Both the position numbers and the translations under genes were made by a program. Below, in pieces: positions 6,712-8,986 of a stretch of DNA of 8,986 nucleotides. Origin of the DNA: Bacteroidota bacterium (lineage in GTDB: Bacteria; Bacteroidota; Bacteroidia; SXHM01); assembly GCA_005773695.1 (NCBI GenBank), contig SXHM01000267.1, forward strand, positions 1 through 8,986, given 5' to 3'. The first letter of the stretch is position 1; the number at the start of each line of letters is the position of its first letter. Under the pieces are notes generated by a model. It did not search any database, had not been told where the DNA came from, and worked only from the letters and a program-made list of their open reading frames with translations.

Positions 6712-6744
6712 TAAAGTTATAGCTTAAAAATCAGGAAGCAAAAA
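6712..6744 (-). promoter_or_regulatory. Candidate promoter for the IPExxxVDY-pyk transcript
   Basis: On the minus strand TTTTTG (6739-6744) serves as a -33 box. After a 19-base spacer, TAACTTTA (6712-6719) resembles the -7 consensus TAnnTTTG with one mismatch in the last base. The spacing is the classic 19 bases, and 24 bases separate the -7 box from the ATG. The -33 T-run is the same T-run that follows the terminator hairpin of the upstream PKD gene. Confidence 0.5.
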
Positions 6745-6778
6745 CCCCTGCCGAAGTTTTAGTCCAAACGGCAGGGGT
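6739..6778 (-). terminator. Rho-independent terminator of the PKD/T9SS gene
   Basis: ACCCCTGCCG (6744-6753) and CGGCAGGGGT (6769-6778) form a perfect 10-bp G/C-rich stem with a 15-base loop. A TTT/AAA pairing within the loop can extend it after a short bulge. On the minus strand the hairpin begins 22 bases after the stop of the PKD gene and is followed directly by TTTTT, so it is oriented for that gene. On the plus strand no T-run follows, so it acts in one direction only. Confidence 0.9.
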
Positions 6779-6800
6779 CACACAACATCAGGAAAAGCTT

Positions 6801-8986
6801 TTATTCTGTTTTAACTAATTTTCTTGTAACCATTGTGTTTGATTTTTCATCTGAAATCGTAAGGCTGTAAATTCCTGCATTCAGCGCGGCAACCGGCAAA
6901 TTGATTTGCTGAACACCTGCACCAAAATTCAATCTGTTGGTATACACTTGTCTTCCTGCAATATCAAACATTCGTATGATTATACGTGCGTCTTTTGAAA
7001 GACTGATATTTACAGCAGCATCACCATTAGTGGGGTTAGGGAATAATTCGCCAACTGCTGATTCATTAATAACTGCGGGTTCATAAACTCCGGTAGTTAT
7101 TTCAGTTGATGTTACTAATAAGCCTATGTCATCCACTTCCGGATTTGGAGCGCTGATAGTTACAATAGCCGGAACAGTATTCAGTCCGAGCATTTCTCCA
7201 TAAACCTGATATGTTCCGTACGCTAGACCTTCGAAAGAAAATTCTCCGGCAGCATTGGTGTAAACATATTGTACAGGTTCATCCGTCATAGTGAGAAGCA
7301 TAATCTGCACGCCTTCTACAGGGTCGCCAGGACCGGAAGTTTTGTTAGCACCTTCTGAAACAAGACCTCCCACAAAACCGGGACCACCGGGGTTGTTGCC
7401 TTCAATTAAATGAATGTTGCGGTTAAGGTTGGCAGTAAGACTTACAACATCTGCCAGATACCAGAATAATTCCTGTTCGAAATAGGTAGGCAGCCAGTGT
7501 TCGTAATACAATGAACCTTCGCCAAGTGCTGCTTTCAGGAAATAGTTTCCTGCCGGAACATTTGTAAAAACATAATGCCCGTTGGCTAAAATATTGCTGG
7601 TTTGAACTGCTTCCAATAAATCTAAGTCAGCATTGTAGTGGATGAGGTAAACATGTCCTTCATCGGCATAGTGTTGTCCGGCAAAAATGGTTCCTTCAAT
7701 AGCAAAGTGCTCAGGATTTGGTCCCTGAATGAAAATGTTTTCGCAGTGTGTTTCGCTGCAGCCGGTGGCGCTGTTGGTAACAGTTAAGCATACTTCATAA
7801 TGCTCGGGAAATACTTCATACACGTGATTAACATGATGTCCGTCTGCCTGCGTTCCATCGCCAAAGCTCCAGAGAAAATGTGTTCCATCGCTGTTTGATG
7901 GTGCGGCAAAATGCGCTTCGTGTCCGGTAACGGTGTAAGTGTAATCGGCACTGCACTGCACGCCTTCGTGAACATAAATGGTTTCGCAAATGGTATCGTG
8001 GCAGCCGATGCTATTGTTGCCGATTACAAGGCACACTTCATAATGTTCAGGAAACTGGGTGTAGGTATGCCAGGGGTCATTACCGGTTCCGCTGCCGCCA
8101 TCGCCAAAGTGCCAGATGTAGTCCACATTATCTTCTGTTGAATGTCCGAAGAAGTGAACATTATTTCCGTCCATCACATATTCAATGCTGGCTTCGCAAT
8201 CGCTGCCGGTGCTGCCGCCTTCAACAAATACGGTTTCGCAATAGGTATCGGTGCAGCCATCGGGAGTAACTATGGTTAAGCAAACCTGATAATGTTCAGG
8301 GAACAGTGAGTAATCATGATGCGGGTTTTGCAATCCGCTGTGTTCGTCATCACCAAAACTCCAGTGATACGTAGAGCCATCTTCGCTGGAAACACCGAAG
8401 AAATGCACTAAGTTATTGTCAATATCGAATTCAAAAAAAGCTTCGCATGTTCCGCTGCTTCCGCTGCCTTCCACAAAAATAGTCTGGCAAATTGTGTCGT
8501 GGCATCCGGTTATAGTATTGAAAAGTATGGCGCAAACATTATAATGTTCAGGAAACAAAGTATACGTATGCGAAACGTTTGTTCCGTTTGCATCACTGCC
8601 ATCGCCAAACAGCCAGTGGTAATATTCGTTGGGCTGAGTGTCGCCTGATTCAAAAGTAACTGTGTTGTTGTTTACAGCATAGGTAAATGAAGCTTCGCAT
8701 TCAGAGGTCAACGGTTCAATAACAATTTCGTGGCAGTATTCATACACACAGCCTTCGTTGGAAACAGCTGTAAGACAAATATTGTAAGTGTCAGGCTCTG
8801 AATAAACATGTGTTGGGTCAGAAACGTTCGAAGTGGTTGAGCCATCGCCCCAGTGCCAAGTGTAACTAACAATACTTCCATGACTTATGGTGGTTTCATT
8901 ATTTACATGAACTGTTTCGCCCACTAAATTATTATCAACAAAAAATAAAGTATTTGGCAGAGGCAATACCAATACATTTCGGCAAT
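6801..8986 (-). CDS. Large secreted multi-PKD protein with T9SS type A sorting domain (N-terminus beyond window)
   Basis: The visible part is about 727 residues. Residues here are numbered from the TTG at 8970-8972. The TTG is not a convincing start: the frame stays open to the right edge, and the upstream codons give C-R-N-V, which fits the conserved end of another repeat. Visible layout: tail of one PKD repeat, five PKD-like repeats (about 7-417), two beta-sandwich domains of carboxypeptidase-regulatory or CnaB-like character (about 423-524 and 532-623), and a C-terminal sorting domain (about 640-723). The PKD motif W-x-F/W-G-D-G occurs as WHWGDG, WLFGDG, WSFGDD, WHFGDG and WSFGDG. The sorting domain starts GELFPNPTNG, contains FDIAGRQVY and LNAGIYSLTI, and ends RKLVKTE, as in T9SS type A cargo that is exported across the outer membrane and then released or attached. 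No protease or glycosidase motif is visible; any catalytic domain would lie upstream. Adhesion or matrix roles are inference. A strong terminator follows. Confidence 0.93.
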   Translation of the reverse strand, partial: CRNVLVLPLPNTLFFVDNNLVGETVHVNNETTISHGSIVSYTWHWGDGSTTSNVSDPTHVYSEPDTYNICLTAVSNEGCVYEYCHEIVIEPLTSECEASFTYAVNNNTVTFESGDTQPNEYYHWLFGDGSDANGTNVSHTYTLFPEHYNVCAILFNTITGCHDTICQTIFVEGSGSSGTCEAFFEFDIDNNLVHFFGVSSEDGSTYHWSFGDDEHSGLQNPHHDYSLFPEHYQVCLTIVTPDGCTDTYCETVFVEGGSTGSDCEASIEYVMDGNNVHFFGHSTEDNVDYIWHFGDGGSGTGNDPWHTYTQFPEHYEVCLVIGNNSIGCHDTICETIYVHEGVQCSADYTYTVTGHEAHFAAPSNSDGTHFLWSFGDGTQADGHHVNHVYEVFPEHYEVCLTVTNSATGCSETHCENIFIQGPNPEHFAIEGTIFAGQHYADEGHVYLIHYNADLDLLEAVQTSNILANGHYVFTNVPAGNYFLKAALGEGSLYYEHWLPTYFEQELFWYLADVVSLTANLNRNIHLIEGNNPGGPGFVGGLVSEGANKTSGPGDPVEGVQIMLLTMTDEPVQYVYTNAAGEFSFEGLAYGTYQVYGEMLGLNTVPAIVTISAPNPEVDDIGLLVTSTEITTGVYEPAVINESAVGELFPNPTNGDAAVNISLSKDARIIIRMFDIAGRQVYTNRLNFGAGVQQINLPVAALNAGIYSLTISDEKSNTMVTRKLVKTE
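6804..7055 (-). other. T9SS type A C-terminal sorting domain
   Basis: Residues about 640-723 of the PKD protein. FPNPTNG at the front, alternating strands (AAVNISLS, ARIIIRMFD), the turn IAGRQVY, the G-x-Q-Q-I-N-L segment, LNAGIYSLTI and the basic end TRKLVKTE match the type A sorting domain. It directs export by the type IX system and is normally cleaved during secretion. PorU is the known sortase in Porphyromonas; no T9SS component gene is visible in this window. Confidence 0.92.
7722..8954 (-). repeat. Tandem PKD-like repeat array (five units of about 80-84 residues)
   Basis: The units span about 8703-8954 (R1), 8451-8702 (R2), 8205-8450 (R3), 7962-8204 (R4) and 7722-7961 (R5). R2-R5 share FPEHYxVC near their ends, where classical PKD domains usually have a G-x-Y-x-V turn, and each has four Cys. 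The first two Cys are exactly 55 residues apart in all four (92/147, 176/231, 259/314, 340/395). They are followed 9-10 and then 5 residues later by GC and a final C. At DNA level the FPEHY site recurs as taatgttc-like sequence at about 7798, 8041, 8290 and 8542 (spacings 243, 249 and 252, all multiples of three). R1 lacks FPEHY and the first Cys and is the divergent unit. Confidence 0.88.

Noticed and set aside
7798..8560. CRISPR-like periodic repeat in the right part
   Set aside because: The period of 243-252 bases and the conserved taatgttc sites are explained by in-frame protein repeats encoding FPEHY. There are no short identical repeats with unique spacers.
8970..8972. TTG as the start of the PKD protein
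   Set aside because: The frame is open to the window edge and the preceding codons encode the conserved end of another repeat (C-R-N-V). No leader or signal peptide follows the TTG.

Overview
The window looks like a chromosomal segment from a member of the Bacteroidota, but the genus cannot be read from it. Four things point there. The large right-hand gene ends in a type IX secretion (T9SS) type A sorting domain. A divergent IPExxxVDY-family gene, a family known from Bacteroidota, sits directly upstream of pyruvate kinase. Shine-Dalgarno sequences are absent and A/T-rich leaders take their place. Several upstream regions carry matches to the Bacteroidota promoter pattern (-33 TTTG, -7 TAnnTTTG). 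Base composition looks uniform, and I see no RNA genes, CRISPR array, insertion sequence or other mobile element.

Left part (1-2636): the last 29 codons of an unidentified plus-strand gene converge, with a 4-base overlap, on a minus-strand group of three genes. Read in transcription order (right to left), these are a small lipocalin-like lipoprotein (2636-2235), a coiled-coil lipoprotein (2142-1276) and a PLP-dependent Cys/Met-metabolism enzyme resembling cystathionine beta-lyase (1251-88). The last two are 24 bases apart and probably co-transcribed. The coiled-coil gene has its own good -7 element.

Middle part (2674-4770, plus strand): a two-gene operon. A saccharopine-dehydrogenase-like / trans-acting enoyl-reductase-like NAD(P) oxidoreductase overlaps by 11 bases an isopenicillin-N-synthase-family Fe(II)/2-oxoglutarate dioxygenase. 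The substrate is unknown. The tight coupling suggests two steps of one small-molecule modification.

Right part (4767-8986, minus strand): pyruvate kinase lies one base behind an IPExxxVDY-family gene, and its stop overlaps the stop of the dioxygenase gene. Further right is the 3' end of a large secreted protein: five complete PKD-like repeats and the tail of a sixth, two beta-sandwich domains, and a T9SS sorting domain. Its reading frame stays open to the window edge, so the N-terminus is missing. A strong intrinsic terminator follows it, and the T-tract of that terminator coincides with the candidate -33 box of the IPExxxVDY-pyk transcript.

Most of the window is ordinary core and accessory metabolism. 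The parts most worth a second look are the cysteine-framed PKD repeat subtype (Cys-Cys spacing of exactly 55 residues in four successive repeats) and the oxidoreductase-dioxygenase pair.
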